Of a DNA stretch of 64,000 nucleotides, positions 33,320 through 45,800 are shown piece after piece. A program made the position numbers and the translations under genes. The notes beneath the pieces were generated by a model that did no database searches, was not told where the DNA came from, and was given only the letters and a program-made list of their open reading frames with translations. Numbering within the stretch: position 1 is the stretch's first letter; the number at the start of each line of letters is the position of its first letter. The stretch comes from Siphonodentalium dalli (lineage: Eukaryota > Mollusca > Scaphopoda > Gadilida > Siphonodentaliidae): NCBI GenBank assembly GCA_032622095.1, contig CP136064.1, positions 219,868,205-219,932,204 of the forward strand, in the 5' to 3' direction.

Positions 33320-34110
33320 TCTAAGTCGAAAAATGGCCGCAATTCAAGGCAACTCTTGTAAAAATATTTAGACAGAACCTGTATTCGAACTTGGCCTGTA
33401 GTTTTAGCTGGGAAATACACACACCAGCTTTGGTTCAGATCAAATAATCAAAACTGGAGTTATCGGTCGGAAACGGAAATGTTACGAAATTGGTCCAATT
33501 CTAAGTCGAAAAGTTTGGTTTTATTATGGTTTATCGTCGTTCTAGCCCACACACGACGTTGTCAATTTTACGGGTGGACGAAAGACCACGCAGAGGCGTA
33601 ATTTCACCGAGAAATCGTCCCACTGCATGTAGAAACCACCGACCCCCGGAAAGCAAGCGACAAACTTGCCCAGATACACGATTCCGGTCACCCTCCCTAT
33701 GACGGCGTTCGAACCAGCATCGTCAGCGCTGGACGGCCTGTGACGGTGTAAAGCAACTGGCACTCTACCGACCGGGGCCTCCTAAGTCGAAAAAGGGCCG
33801 TAACTCATGCAAAAATAACTGGACGGAACCTATATTCGAACTTGGGCTGTATCGTTAGCCGAGAAATAAACATACCAATTTTGGTTCAGATCAAATAATC
33901 CAAACTGGAGTTATCGGTCGGAAACCAAAAATATTAACAGACTAAAATTCTAAGTAAAAAAAAGGGTTGTAACTCATGTAAAAATAATTGGACGGAACCC
34001 ATATTCGAACTTGGCCTGTATCTTTAGCTGGGAAATACACATACCAACTTTGGATCAGATCAAATAATCCAAACTGGAGTTATCGATCAAAACCCAAAAA
34101 ATTAATGGAC
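33320..34110 (+). repeat. Tandem array of about 165-bp units with a SINE inside
   Basis: Three units begin CTAAGTCGAAAAA (about 33322, 33782 and 33952). Each contains GAACCTATATTCGAACTTGG and TTGGTTCAGATCAAATAATC followed by GGAGTTATCGGTCGGAAAC. A tRNA-derived SINE (33540-33780) splits units 1 and 2. A GACAGACAGACC-type tail follows at about 34112. Confidence 0.7.
33540..33780 (-). mobile_element. tRNA-derived SINE
   Basis: On the minus strand it begins near GAGGCCCCGGTCGGTAGAGT, which gives a good polymerase III A box (GGTAGAGTGCC). It has a B box GGTTCGAACGCC (complement of about 33704-33715) and ends with ACCATAATAAAACC at the left. Head, body and A-rich end fit a SINE of about 240 bp. 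It interrupts a 165-bp tandem array. Confidence 0.65.
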
Positions 34111-36461
34111 AGACAGACCGAAGGAAGGACAGACTGATTACATAATACGACCTTTTTCTCTCTCAAAAGCGCGTATAATAAACAAATAGAGTTCATACTT
34201 CGTAGAATGGCAGTACATACCTGATATCTGCTAAGAAATATACTCGTTTTAGCAGCTCAATATGAGCTTGGATCTGGAAAGTTAATTAACCCTTTCTAAA
34301 CTAAATGGATTCTGCCAGACAAGTTAAACAATGAATTGTCTAGAATTGATTTGGAGGGATGTTAAGGTGATAAAAGCAGACAACGGATAAACAAAAGGGC
34401 AGAAAAAGCCCTATTTATTTAGGGGGAATGTTTTACATAGTAAGTTAAATATGGTCGTTTATTGAACTTATTATCTGAACAGTTCATATGGGATATAGCT
34501 ACTCATCAATGCCAGTTTATTATTATTTATGGAAAAGGTTAAAATATTGCATGTTAACAAATATTTCATCATTTTGGCATTTATGCCAATACCTGACTGA
34601 AAAAAATACAATTTTTGTTGTCCCCCCCTTGCCCATGGTTGGTTCCCTCTGTTAATGTGAGACTGTATGGGGCAATCTCCTACTATAATCAACAGAAAAT
34701 ATCCCTCAAAATAATTGATGAGTCAAGAATGAGAGTTGGATAAGCTGTGAAAATGAATAAAAAGCTTTACTCATTTTCATTATAATCACCATATTATACT
34801 ACATCATTCTTAGAGTACATTATTGTCTTTTTTGCACTCATTCCTGACTCAAATTGATTCATTTGCTGCATATTGTCTGTTGAATAAGGTAGATGCCCTG
34901 GATTTGGGGATCTGTTACAAGCCAGGCACCGCATAAAAAACTTGGTACCGAGTATTATCATCCTATCAAAATTTAACAGTCAGAAATTTCAAAAATATGT
35001 GCGATATCAAATTTAGATAGATTTAGTTTTTTTTTTACAATTCTCAAAAATAAAGTAGGGGGAATCTGATTTATTTTTACAACAGTTCTTCTAGAAAGCC
35101 TTCCTCACTCAACCATGTTTCATACATAGTTTGCATTAGAACAAGTTTATTTAGTTTTAATGGCCTTATATTAGAGGGAGACAAAGGAAACCATAATCCT
35201 GGAAGGAAACAATAGAGCAAACAAAGGAAAGATTTATTGAGATATTTTAATAGAATCCATAGAAGAGAAGTATCCAGAAGGAATGATAAAATATGCTACA
35301 GCAGAATAAACAAAACATACTAAATAAAAAATACTATACAAATAAATAGCATTCCAAAAATATTAAAATATATCAAATATTTTAGGGCCCTGCGAATCGG
35401 GGGATCTCATTTCGAATCAAATCTCGAATCAAATCAGGCAAACAATTCTAAATCGAATCGAATCTCGAATCGAATCATTGTTACTGAGGAAAATTAATCG
35501 AGTTCAAATACATATAACTTCGAAGAAACAACTAAAATTGCCTGGCAGAAACCGCCTGGTGATCGTCGATGTTGTTAAATTTATCAGATAATTCGATTAT
35601 TTAAACGCCTCTATGCATTTTCTGTGCCTGAGCAATCATTGAGTACATATATGCATGTATAAGAGAACCATTGTCAACGTAAATACGTACAATCATACCA
35701 CATGATGCATGTTTCATTTCATTGAATAGGGCAGTATTTTTTTGCTACATGTACACTTGCGATGATTGTGTTGTCCGTCGCTTGAACTGACGGACTTACC
35801 TGACAATGTTTACAAAAATACTCAGGACTTAAGATTCAGACTCGCATTTACGCAAATCAACAAAGATCTATAATCTGACATACATGTGTGTTATGGAATT
35901 CCCATGATTCCTGGAACGACACTAGCACACAGCCTTGTATGCCAATTTTGTTGTTCACTTATGTCATTCCTACAGATTGGGTCAATTAGTTATAGATTAG
36001 TCAAGATATCACACTTGTTTCAATTAATGTTTTGCAGTTATAACCAAAACGTTTGACGATAAATTCTATAACACATGTAGCGCCACTATAGCCAATGTAT
36101 ATTCAAATTTTTCGGTTATAACTCATAACATCAATCGGAACAAGAGATATTTCTTATAATTTAATCTGCAATTTCACAAGAGAATCACCATAATCAGAAG
36201 GTATAAGTCTAAAAGAAGTATAAAACTTTGAGAATATTGCCATCGGAAAGGTGCACACCAGTACCAAACAGGTTAGAGGAGAGTTAAATCTCTTAGCTCT
36301 GCCTCTTAGAACAAATGTGAATCTCCATCTACTGGTATGAGATCCATTCATCTAGTATTATCAATATACCCCCATATTCTATAGAATATGATTTCACCTG
36401 GATAAGTGGTGGTTAAGAAAATAATATTGGAACAGCCAAGTCGTATTTGGTATGTCTGATC
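34111..36461. other. Intergenic, nothing recognised
   Basis: AT-rich. A patch of CGAATC-type short repeats lies at 35400-35470 (AATCGAATCGAATCTCGAAT). The rest shows no coding or RNA features that I can support. Confidence 0.4.
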
Positions 36462-36556
36462 TTTGCAGAATGAGGTCCCCAAAAGGTGAATTTAATGACA
36501 GTATTCCCCAAGGTGGAATATCATCAACGAATTCACCCTCTGGGGACCTCATTTCC
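36462..36556. repeat. Short hairpin related to the 36994 MITE
   Basis: The left arm TTTGCAGAATGAGGTCCCCA and its continuation are repeated inverted as GAATTCACCCTCTGGGGACC. It looks like an internally deleted copy of the element at 36994-37414. Confidence 0.6.
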
Positions 36557-36993
36557 TAAAAATGATCCCATTTGAAAAAATCTGAACCCGGTCACTCAAG
36601 GCCCATCCATACCAAATATAAGCTAATATAGGCTTAATGGTTCTTGAAAAAAAAATATTTCAAGATTTACTATGGAGGGAAAGAGTTATGGACCTAGCTT
36701 TTCACCTATTTGATCTGATGAACTTATTTGAACAAATCTGATTGTGAGTTATCTAGTGAACATGCACACTGAGATATATAAACATATTTTGTGGTTAATA
36801 TGGAGAAGAAAACAAATGTTGATAGATGGATGGATAGACATCCCAACAGACGGATGGAAGGACTGCCTGACAGACAGAAGACAAATTCAAGCCAATATTC
36901 ACCCCCCCAATGTTTCATTAAAAAATCAGGGTATGATTTCATGGGTATGAGCTAGGGTGGTTAAGAAAATAATATGCCAGCCAAGTCTGAATA

Positions 36994-37414
36994 TAGTGTG
37001 TCTGACATTTGCAGAATGAGGTCCCCAAAAGGTGAATTTAATGACAATATTCTGCAAGGCGGGCTAGCATCACCAGATTCATCCTCAGTCTGATTAGGCC
37101 TCACCAGCCATGGGTAACCTAGGAACAGATTGAAGATCTACAGTTGAAGTTGGTAATACACACCCATTGAACACCTCAATTATGCATTTTATCTTCTGCA
37201 AATTAGGGGGACATTGAAACTGAACAGAAGGGAACAAGTCCAAAATTAACTAAAACAAAATTTCAATTTGATACTTAAGATACTTCCAAGAAGATGATGC
37301 CTAAGCAGAATTAAGTCCATGGAGGGTGTATTTGGTGATGCTAGCATGCTGTACAGGGTAGCAACACTAAATTCACCCTCTCGGGACCTCATTCTGCAAA
37401 TGTCAGACACACTA
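36994..37414. mobile_element. MITE with 47-bp terminal inverted repeats
   Basis: The left end is TAGTGTGTCTGACATTTGCA, continuing through AATGAGGTCCCCAAAAGGTG (36994-37040). It is mirrored by 37368-37414 with about four mismatches. The interior is about 330 bp without an open frame. This is a non-autonomous DNA transposon by structure; the family is not recognised. A deleted relative lies at 36462-36556. Confidence 0.7.
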
Positions 37415-38329
37415 AATTCAAAGAGTTAGTTTAAAATTATAAGCTGTTACAATGTTTACACAAGCTGCTTGATTACATATTATTCTAATCTAGATTAATG
37501 ACCTGTGTCTCTCTCCATCTATCCACAAAGATATATCTGCCACTTTAAAGTGATGTGAAACACTCCGGTAGGTTGGTCAAATAGAAATGGAGAATAATAA
37601 TTCTCAAAGTAGTTATTTATACAAATATTATATCGAAATTGATAACACACACCGTCATTCTTATACATTAACTAAATGCAGTGACTTTCAATGGCGAAAT
37701 TGTTTTCGTTAGTTTATCGCCGATAGAAGCGTCCCGATTCGAGTAGTAAATATTTACAATTTAGCGTAGTTCAGACAATGTTTTCTGGGGAGTGGTATGG
37801 TGAATTTGCTTCATATTTTCGGTGATGTTAGTAGAATGCTATATTCTCCCAGTTGGCATAACGCCTGGATACTAACTTATCAGTTTCACGTACCCTTAAC
37901 AAGTCCTTAATATGTCTTTAATAGAACAGGTATTAAGTGGAAGCTGGAGATTTGGAAGGGATGTTGGTTGGGTGTGGTGGGTGGGGTGGATCTGGGCTAT
38001 GTGGGAGGGGGATGGGTAAAGGAATATTTCTGTAATTTCAGAAGATTAAAGTTTCATAACTCTGCAGCTGTTATAATGGTGTCACTTTTTAAAACAATTT
38101 ATGAAATGATTAAAAAATAAATTTTTTGTTTGTTAAATTGAATAAGGTGAAAATTCCAAAAATCGGAATTAATCAAAAATAATTTTGTTTGAGTTATGTC
38201 ACTGGCTCCGCCCACATTCGACCCAGTGACCTCATTTGAACAAATCTGAATAACAGTCCCCCCAAGGACACTTTGTACCAAATATGAACCCATTCGGCCC
38301 AATAAAATGTGAGAAGAAGTCATTGTAAG

Positions 38330-39561
38330 GGTATGCGGCTTATACGGACCCTGGCTCTTACGGACCCTGGCTTTTACGGACCACCGGCTGATACGGACCC
38401 TGGCTTATACGGACCCCGGCTCATACGGACCTCAATTAAAATATGCAATTTTCAAACTTATATTTATGAATTTAATATATAATTATGATTGTCTTTTCAC
38501 ACATATATCTGTATTAATTGAGAATTTCGGTGATTTTTTTGGTGATTTTCAAACTTATGAATTTAACCGATTTTTTCGGTGATTTTCAAACTTATATTTA
38601 TGAATTTAATATATAATTATGATTGTCTTTTCACACATATATCTGTATTAATTGAGAATTTCGGTGATGTTCTGGCTTGAAAAAGAATTTATTGAATCGT
38701 GTTAATTAATCTTTTCACCGTTGTATAAACACGCATGTGTGATCCCTTTATGTCGTTGTATAAACAGACACGCGATGATAAATGGTCAGTGAATGGTGAT
38801 CAGGATTAATCCACTGAGTTTGATTTGTTACGAAAACATGTTAGTAAAAACACAACTTGTTTCAACTGATTTATTGTCCGTTGTATAAACACTCGTGTTT
38901 GATCCCTTTGTAGTGTTTTGTAAACAGACACGCGATGATGAATGGTCAGTGAATGGTGATCAGGATGAATCCACTGAGTTTGATTTGTTATAAAAACATG
39001 TTAGTAAAAACACAACTGGTATATATTCAATATAAAATTTCGACCATCCCGCGGTTAGCCCCAAATACTCCCTCCGATGACTGGCATAATTCCACAATTT
39101 CTAACTGTGCTCCATTCGGCTTCGTGCGGAGGTTATTGGCTGCATTGAACCTGAATGTTCCCGTTTGACACATCGGGTTTGTGACACAGGTGAGTTATAC
39201 AATTTTTTTTAGGAAAACGAGTGAGACTACCGGAAAGTTGATGTCCTTGTGGATAGACTACTCGTCGATGGGGATAACTGCCAGCAAACTACTGAAAGAA
39301 GCCGCCAAGCTGTACGCCCCAGTTTAGATAATGTTCGTCTGATGTAACGTTGTTCCATTTTTGTTGACATCTTATTGTTGTTATCTCAGTATATATGTTG
39401 TCGTCGGTATTTTAATTTATTTAAATAAACATAAAAAACAAAATTGTATATTTTAATTGAGGTCCGTATGAGCCAGGGTCCGTATAAGCCGAGGGTCCGT
39501 ATAAGCCAGGGTCCGTATGAGCCGGAGGTCCATATGAGCCAGGGTCCGTATCAGCCGGCAT
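38330..39561. mobile_element. 1.23-kb TIR element with 10-bp target duplication
   Basis: Both ends are inverted arrays of a unit of about 20 bp like GGCTTATACGGACCCT (38341-38430 and, inverted, 39461-39560). The element is flanked by identical TCATTGTAAG at 38320-38329 and 39562-39571. The interior has two direct repeats of about 79 bp (38454-38533, 38586-38664) and two of about 140 bp (38722-38855, 38883-39018). A possible terminal exon follows (see next entry). It inserted into an older repeat whose halves continue on both sides. No transposase is seen, so it must be mobilised in trans. Confidence 0.75.
39213..39327 (+). pseudogene. Possible captured 3' exon inside the TIR element
   Basis: After a pyrimidine-rich acceptor (TTTTTTTTAG|G) one frame reads KTSETTGKLMSLWIDYSSMG and then ITASKLLKEAAKLYAPV before TAG. 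AATAAA lies about 100 bases downstream (39424-39429). The amino-acid composition looks protein-like, but I do not recognise a family. It may be the last exon of a captured or ancestral gene. Upstream exons are not clear. Confidence 0.3.
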
Positions 39562-39571
39562 TCATTGTAAG

Positions 39572-39800
39572 AATTACAGAGTTATGGCCCTGGCTTCGCA
39601 ACTATTTGACCCAGTGTCCTTATTTGAACAAATCTGAATGAGATTCACCTAGGGAACATCCACACCAAATATGTATCCATTCCATCCAATGGAATCAGAG
39701 AAGATGTTCAAAGAATTGTTGACAGACGGATGGACGGTACGACGAACAGACGAGGAGTGATGACTATAGCTCCACCGGAGACTTTGTCTCAGGTGAGCTA
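39572..39800 (+). repeat. Older dispersed repeat ending CTCAGGTGAGCTAAAA
   Basis: It contains GAGTTATGGCCCTGGCTTCG and AACAAATCTGAATGAGATTC and ends CTCAGGTGAGCTAAAAAA with a poly-A run at 39801. Diverged units of the same type lie at about 38195-38319 and 36575-36840. The TIR element at 38330 interrupts this repeat. Confidence 0.6.
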
Positions 39801-40234
39801 AAAAAAAAAAAAAGAGTACAAGGAAACCAATAAGATTCAGCTGTTATAACTCCTGGTCAAATGTCCTGCTTATCTGCTATGATGCTCGTGGTCCAGTTGA
39901 ATTGTTATGCTGCTGGTAGGGCAAACTATGGCAGTTACAAGAAAAGACCGTTAGTTCTCCTATAGATGTCATTTTCGCGGTGTCTGGCTAATCCAAGTGA
40001 TTTGAGAAAAAAGCCATTGTCTGTATGAAAACTTCAAGAACATATCTTTGAAAAATGTGATAATAGCTTGTGTTTCCAAAAAGATGTGAATATCTTCTTG
40101 ATATTTAGTCAATTTTCAACAGCTATTACAACAAGTATTAAAATATTTCGCAATGCATATTTTTGAATGTATAATACACTTCCTGGATATTCCTGGATAT
40201 CATCAGATTGTGTGAACACCATAAAAGTGGGAAC

Positions 40235-40700
40235 TTTAGAAATGAAAGTGTCAATGACACTGTAGCTCAACATAGAAAAGGGAATAATTTAATGTGCTAC
40301 AGTCAATGGAGTGATTAGGAATGTTGAAAGTTGAAAGGCCTAGTTATGCAAAGAGTAAAATCCAAGATGACCACTGGCAGCCATGTTTTTTTGCCGAATG
40401 ACCCAAAAATGACTCGTTCCCATCTAGATGTCAATATTAATATCCATGACAAATTTCATGACGAACAGACGAACAGTACGACCTGTAGCCCGTGCTAATG
40501 GATTGAATTTTGAAATCCAAGATGGCCACTGGTGGCCATGTTTTTTTGCCAAATGACCCCAAAGTGACTCGTTCCGTGCTAAAGGAAATTATTGACGAGT
40601 CACAAACACACACACGGATGACGGATACCAAGCCATGGCAATAACAAAGTAAAGTTGAGCTAAAAATAATGGTACTTTTTCTAAACCGCATCAGTTTTCA
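40235..40700 (+). repeat. About 158-bp tandem units, locus 1
   Basis: It opens with TCAATGACACTGTAGCTCAA. The units contain AAATCCAAGATGGCCACTGG and ACGACCTGTAGCCCGTGCTA (unit starts at about 40357 and 40514). A longer array of the same family is at 48455-49250. Confidence 0.7.
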
Positions 40701-42214
40701 CGAACAGCGTAATAGAAACTCAGCAGGACCCACCCACCAGCATCATAGCACATCAACATAACCACTTTACCAGGGTGGTTGTATGGTATTCACCTCACAA
40801 ACTTGACACAAAGGTTACGGGTTTAGAGCTGTTGGTCTGCTCACCTATAATATCCGATAACTATAATAAAATGTCACAACTGTGACAGTAAACCATTTAT
40901 TCCTTAGAAAAAACTATATTTCTTCTGAACGAGTTATCAACTGAAATTAGTAATGTAATCTGATGTAATGTGAAAAACATATTTTAGAACTAGGTTTACA
41001 AAATACAAACTAATCTGAACATGTGAAAAGATAGTATGAATTAAAAGTAAACAAACCAAAGTTAGTGGTAATTACCCCGAGTATTCTAATATGCAACTTA
41101 AAGATATGGGCGGCTTTCCTTGTGTTTTTAAATAGTCACATCCACTACAACCGCCATAAACAGAAAGAATATTATATAATACACAGATGTTGTTCTTATA
41201 TAGAAATCATAAAAATGCATAGATTGCATGTTGTTGTCATGGTTGTACACTTGGTTATGTAAACAAACATAAAAAAGTTACGTTATGATTGTTTATAGAC
41301 TAACACTGGGAACTACCATGTCATCCAACAAAAATGTTCCATTGTGCTGTGGAATATGTAAGTAAAACTATTGGTGCATTCAATAATCGCATTCAAATCA
41401 CACCAAATTGTAGTTAACTCGACCCACTGTCCGTTCAAAACAAAGCTAATCCATGTTACCCCATGGTTGGGAAATGATCAGACAGAAAAAGTGCACATAA
41501 TATAACTGTTCTCACAAAGAGATGGATATTTTTCAATCCAGTATTTTCTCCTAATGCATATGTGGTAATACATACCAAATGATGATTATTACGATGAATC
41601 ATATTGTGAGTTGTAAGCGCTCAAAATTAGGAATTTTACAACTGATGTAAAGCACACAAATCTAAATGAAAAAATGGCCATTATCTTGACTCATTTTATA
41701 AACAATCAAATGCTCTTTTTGCGAGAAACTGAACAATAGTAGACCTGTATTTTGTCCGACACAAAATGTGTTTTGTGAATAAATTCAATAATATCGCATT
41801 CATATCATCATTATGCTATACTATTAGTATATTCTAGAGGAAATTATCATAACCTGATAAAGCAACAGCAATTTAATTGCTTGGTTTACGAACCCGCCGA
41901 CAACTTTTTAAGGAATATCGCAAAAAAAAAAAAAAACTTTTTTCGTGATGGAAAATTAAAAATCACATTTGATACTCGTGAAATTCATGATCTATTGCAT
42001 TTCTAGTAATTCCCAACAGTTATCTGTTATATATGTGACTTATTATGGCATTGGATTCTCATTCCGGGGCTCGTTCAACATTTTTTTTATGTATCGTGTA
42101 GCAAATGGCGACATCTGCGGTATCCGGATTCCTACTTTTTGAATGTGCGAAGGAGAATAATTCACTTCCGTAGTTAACTGACTGAACTCTGCCTTGCAAT
42201 TGCACCAATGCTAT
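40701..42214. other. 3' flank of the transposase gene, unassigned
   Basis: The only polyadenylation-like sites I can see for the minus-strand gene are ATTAAA complements (for example around 41873-41878) and a distant AATAAA complement near 40904. No other genes or clear repeats are recognised. Confidence 0.35.
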
Positions 42215-42831
42215 TTAGTAAACAACATCATCATCACCACCACCATCATCATCATCATTATCATCATCATCATCATCATCATCATTAATATCAATATCAT
42301 CATCTGAGGAGATTTCATCATCATTTGATGCATCGTGATTGGTCTGTCTGATTGTTTCTACATTGAGATGGAAAACAATGTGAGGTTCAGCAATATCAAT
42401 GAACTTCCGAAAGATGTCCCACATTTGGTGCATGTGATACTCAAGGTGGAGGCCTTCTGTTATTATCAAAGACCTCAGACCTGAATTGCTGTGTGGCACA
42501 TCCATCAAATCGTGCAGACACTCAATCTGGCTGACATAGAAATTGTAACAGCTGAACATCTCACAGCTTACCATCTCAATCTCTTCTCCACACCTCTTAG
42601 TCAGTTCCCAGGCATTAACCGCTTGGCGCTGCAAAGCTGAGAGGCCATGCTCCATTATATCGTGGTCAGAGAGTGTTTGCCACATTGGACTTTCTAAGTC
42701 TGTGACATCCTGGAAATTGACTTGTGATGCTGCCTCAATCTGGATTTCATTGAACAGTTTTAATTTATTTCTGATAGATTTGTTGACTGTCCTTAACCTA
42801 GCGCTGAGACGCTTTGAAATAGCTTGACCAC
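42215..42831 (-). CDS. Transposase last exon with poly-Asp tail
   Basis: Residues 683-886. After a helical, Cys-containing region (CSCYNFYVSQIECLHDL-like stretch) the last 36 residues are almost all Asp with some Asn, Gly and Ser, ending DDDVVY. The tail is encoded by a GAT/CAT trinucleotide run (plus strand about 42222-42310), so its length may vary between alleles. Confidence 0.88.
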
Positions 42832-45800
42832 CTGTAATGAGAATATGAGTTTTCTTCAACACTTTCTTTATTAAATTGATTTTACTGTAAGCTATTACAA
42901 AATTTATTCAGTTTCCAGATAAATTTTTATGAAACTTATTTTACCTTATAATTAGATTCTATTCTACCAAATAACAAGTTCCACCTATAAAACTCTATCC
43001 TGTTTGATATTGAATTTTTATTTATTTATTTCATATAGTTTTGATATATATGTTAGAGGGACACAGACATGTTGTTTTCTAAATTTTTAATGACAAAATT
43101 ACCTATTCATTGGTAGGGAATGTTCAGATTAGAAGTTCAATAAACAGACTAGTTTGTTAAACTTATTTTATGAACATTGCATAAGAAAACTATTCTTCAA
43201 TGAGTATTTTGTAAAAGGGGGTTAAAACTCTAGTGAAGTATACCACGCCACATATGCACTTGGACCGCTATGAGGGTAACCATAATGAAGTATATGAGTC
43301 CAGACACAACCAATTACTTATGGGCAAATTATGGTCATGTGTATGATGTGATTAATAGAGGATCTACAATGAGTCTCCAGTTTGTAGCAGAATTTACAAA
43401 ACTCGTCCAGTAAATTAGATCTGGATTGACCCTTTGGCGAGGTCCAGACCTAATTTACTGGACGAGTTTTGTAAATTTCGCTATAAACTGGGGACGAGTT
43501 GTAGATTCTATTTATTACATGATCCAAAACCTGCATCGGCCTTCATATGGCATGCGATGATGTTTCACGAAACTATTCGTTGTTTGCCAGCGTAAAGAAA
43601 TAGTCCCAGATAAATAAAGACTCTTTGGCGTATTTAATGGCGTATATTTAATGACATAACTTTTCAAACTCTTTACTTATTATAGTTTGTTGGAAAAATA
43701 TTGGAAGCCATGGTATTTTTAGACATAGGGTACGGAATGCGATCAGACGACAAACCGGCAGTCAAAGGTCACCTGGCACCATTTCCTGTTATTAAACGAA
43801 CATTTAATATCACAATTTATTGAATGGGTTTATTGAATGGAATAATGGTAGGATCATGTAATAAATCCATATATCAAATTTGAAAACAATTGCAAGTTCC
43901 CAATAAGTTGAACAACCTTGAACTGTGCTTAAAGATACATAATCCAATTATACATCTTTAAACTACTATTTATTTGGCTTTGGGGATAAAAAATATTAGA
44001 TTTGAGTCAAAGGAACCCACCCATCAAAGCTCAGAGTCTCCACCTCGAATATCAGGTGGCCTGTAAATAGCAATGAATGCCGACTGACAACGTTCTCGAT
44101 ACAAAATTGCATTGAACAAAATGTTTATTTTTTGGCAATTAATCTATTCTGTTAACTGATGTGGAATTTCAAGAAATGTTGTTGTTGGAATGTGATGACA
44201 TGGGGACCATCAAATCTGATTGTGTACCTTTAAGAAGTTGTCTGAAAAATTTTATACTCACGGGCGTACTTCCCAATAAGTTCAGTATTAAACTTTCGTT
44301 CTTGAGACAGCAGCTGAATTTCCCTCAGTAATGGATCACTTTTTTTTTTAACCAAAGATAATAATGATCTTTGGTAACAATCACTTGATAATGACCATCG
44401 CTGAGTATTCATCCTGGCCTCAGTTTGTGCTAAGCTTCGATCTAATCTGGGGGAGAGAGAGAAATAGCATATTAGGTACATACTACAGTGTCAGCTAGAG
44501 GGACACTGGATCATCTCCACCTGGATATCTCCCCGACCCCAACTTATGATATTTCACTGTTTGATCCTGCAATGGCCCAGAAATATTTGTTTGAGATCTT
44601 ATTTTATTTCTTTTCTGTTTTCATTCATTTGAAATCGTTTTATTCTGAAATGGCCAGAAAATATTTTGTTTTTGTTGAAATTAAAAAAAATTTTCCTCAA
44701 GGCAATTCTTCGTAATGAAAACAAAATCATACCAATATATTTCTGCTTATTGTTTATGTAGTCATAAAATGTTGAGATACTAACTTCTTCACAGAAAAAG
44801 TTTTTGTTTGTGTCAGGGGATTGTTTGAAACAAGATGTATTTCTACCCTCAATTAATACATGTATACATGAAACAAGACATTGAAAACATGCAGAGTAGT
44901 ATGTAGAAGGAGCGTATAGCAAGAGGCCGAGTTGGGAAGAATCCCAATAAGACTAGATATCCTGAGATATATGGTAAAATTTTGGTTTGGCTCCATCTAG
45001 AAAATATGGACACCAATAGACTGCCGGGTAAATGTCTGGCAGAAATGAAAACATGGACTAATTGTGCATGGCTTAACTGTGTCCACAAAATTATGGTTAC
45101 ATATGAAAACCTGCGCAATATAGACCGACAATCATTCTCCAACAATTTTCTCCAAGCGATGAAAGATAACTATGCCAGTTCATGGAAAGTTAGTGATATT
45201 TATGGAAAACCCACTGAGAATATTAGGGTTATATTCATATCCAAAGTAAAAACGGCCGATACATACAAGCTATCAAATTACCTTATAAATTTACCACGAG
45301 GTGGCCGGAAAGTGATTTCTAAATTAGTGACCAGCTGTCATAATCTAGAAATTGGACGCGACCGGTACAATAAGCCTATTACCATCAGGTCGGAATGTGT
45401 ATGTAAACAGTGTCATACAGGCGTCATTGAGTACTCCCATTGATTTTCATATCATGTTATATGTCTGTTTCTTTATTTTCTGTATGTGTACATGTACATG
45501 TATATTGCCATACCCGAATGTATTTGTTTGTGGTCGTGCAATAAAGATCTATCTACCTTAAGAATAGAATTATTATGAATCAGTTGCGGCATAAGAGAAA
45601 TAAAGAGTGGGACAGAGAGTGAGTTACATGCACTGCTGTGTGTTTACAAGCAATTACATAGACAGAACACAACAGGCATCTTAATCGAGAATCTGTTATC
45701 GAATGAGTTGCGGATGGTGCAAGGATCTATTTTGCGAGAGCGTAGCCCGAGCGAAATATAACTTTGAGCCGTCCGCATAGAGTTCGATAAAATATTCGAG

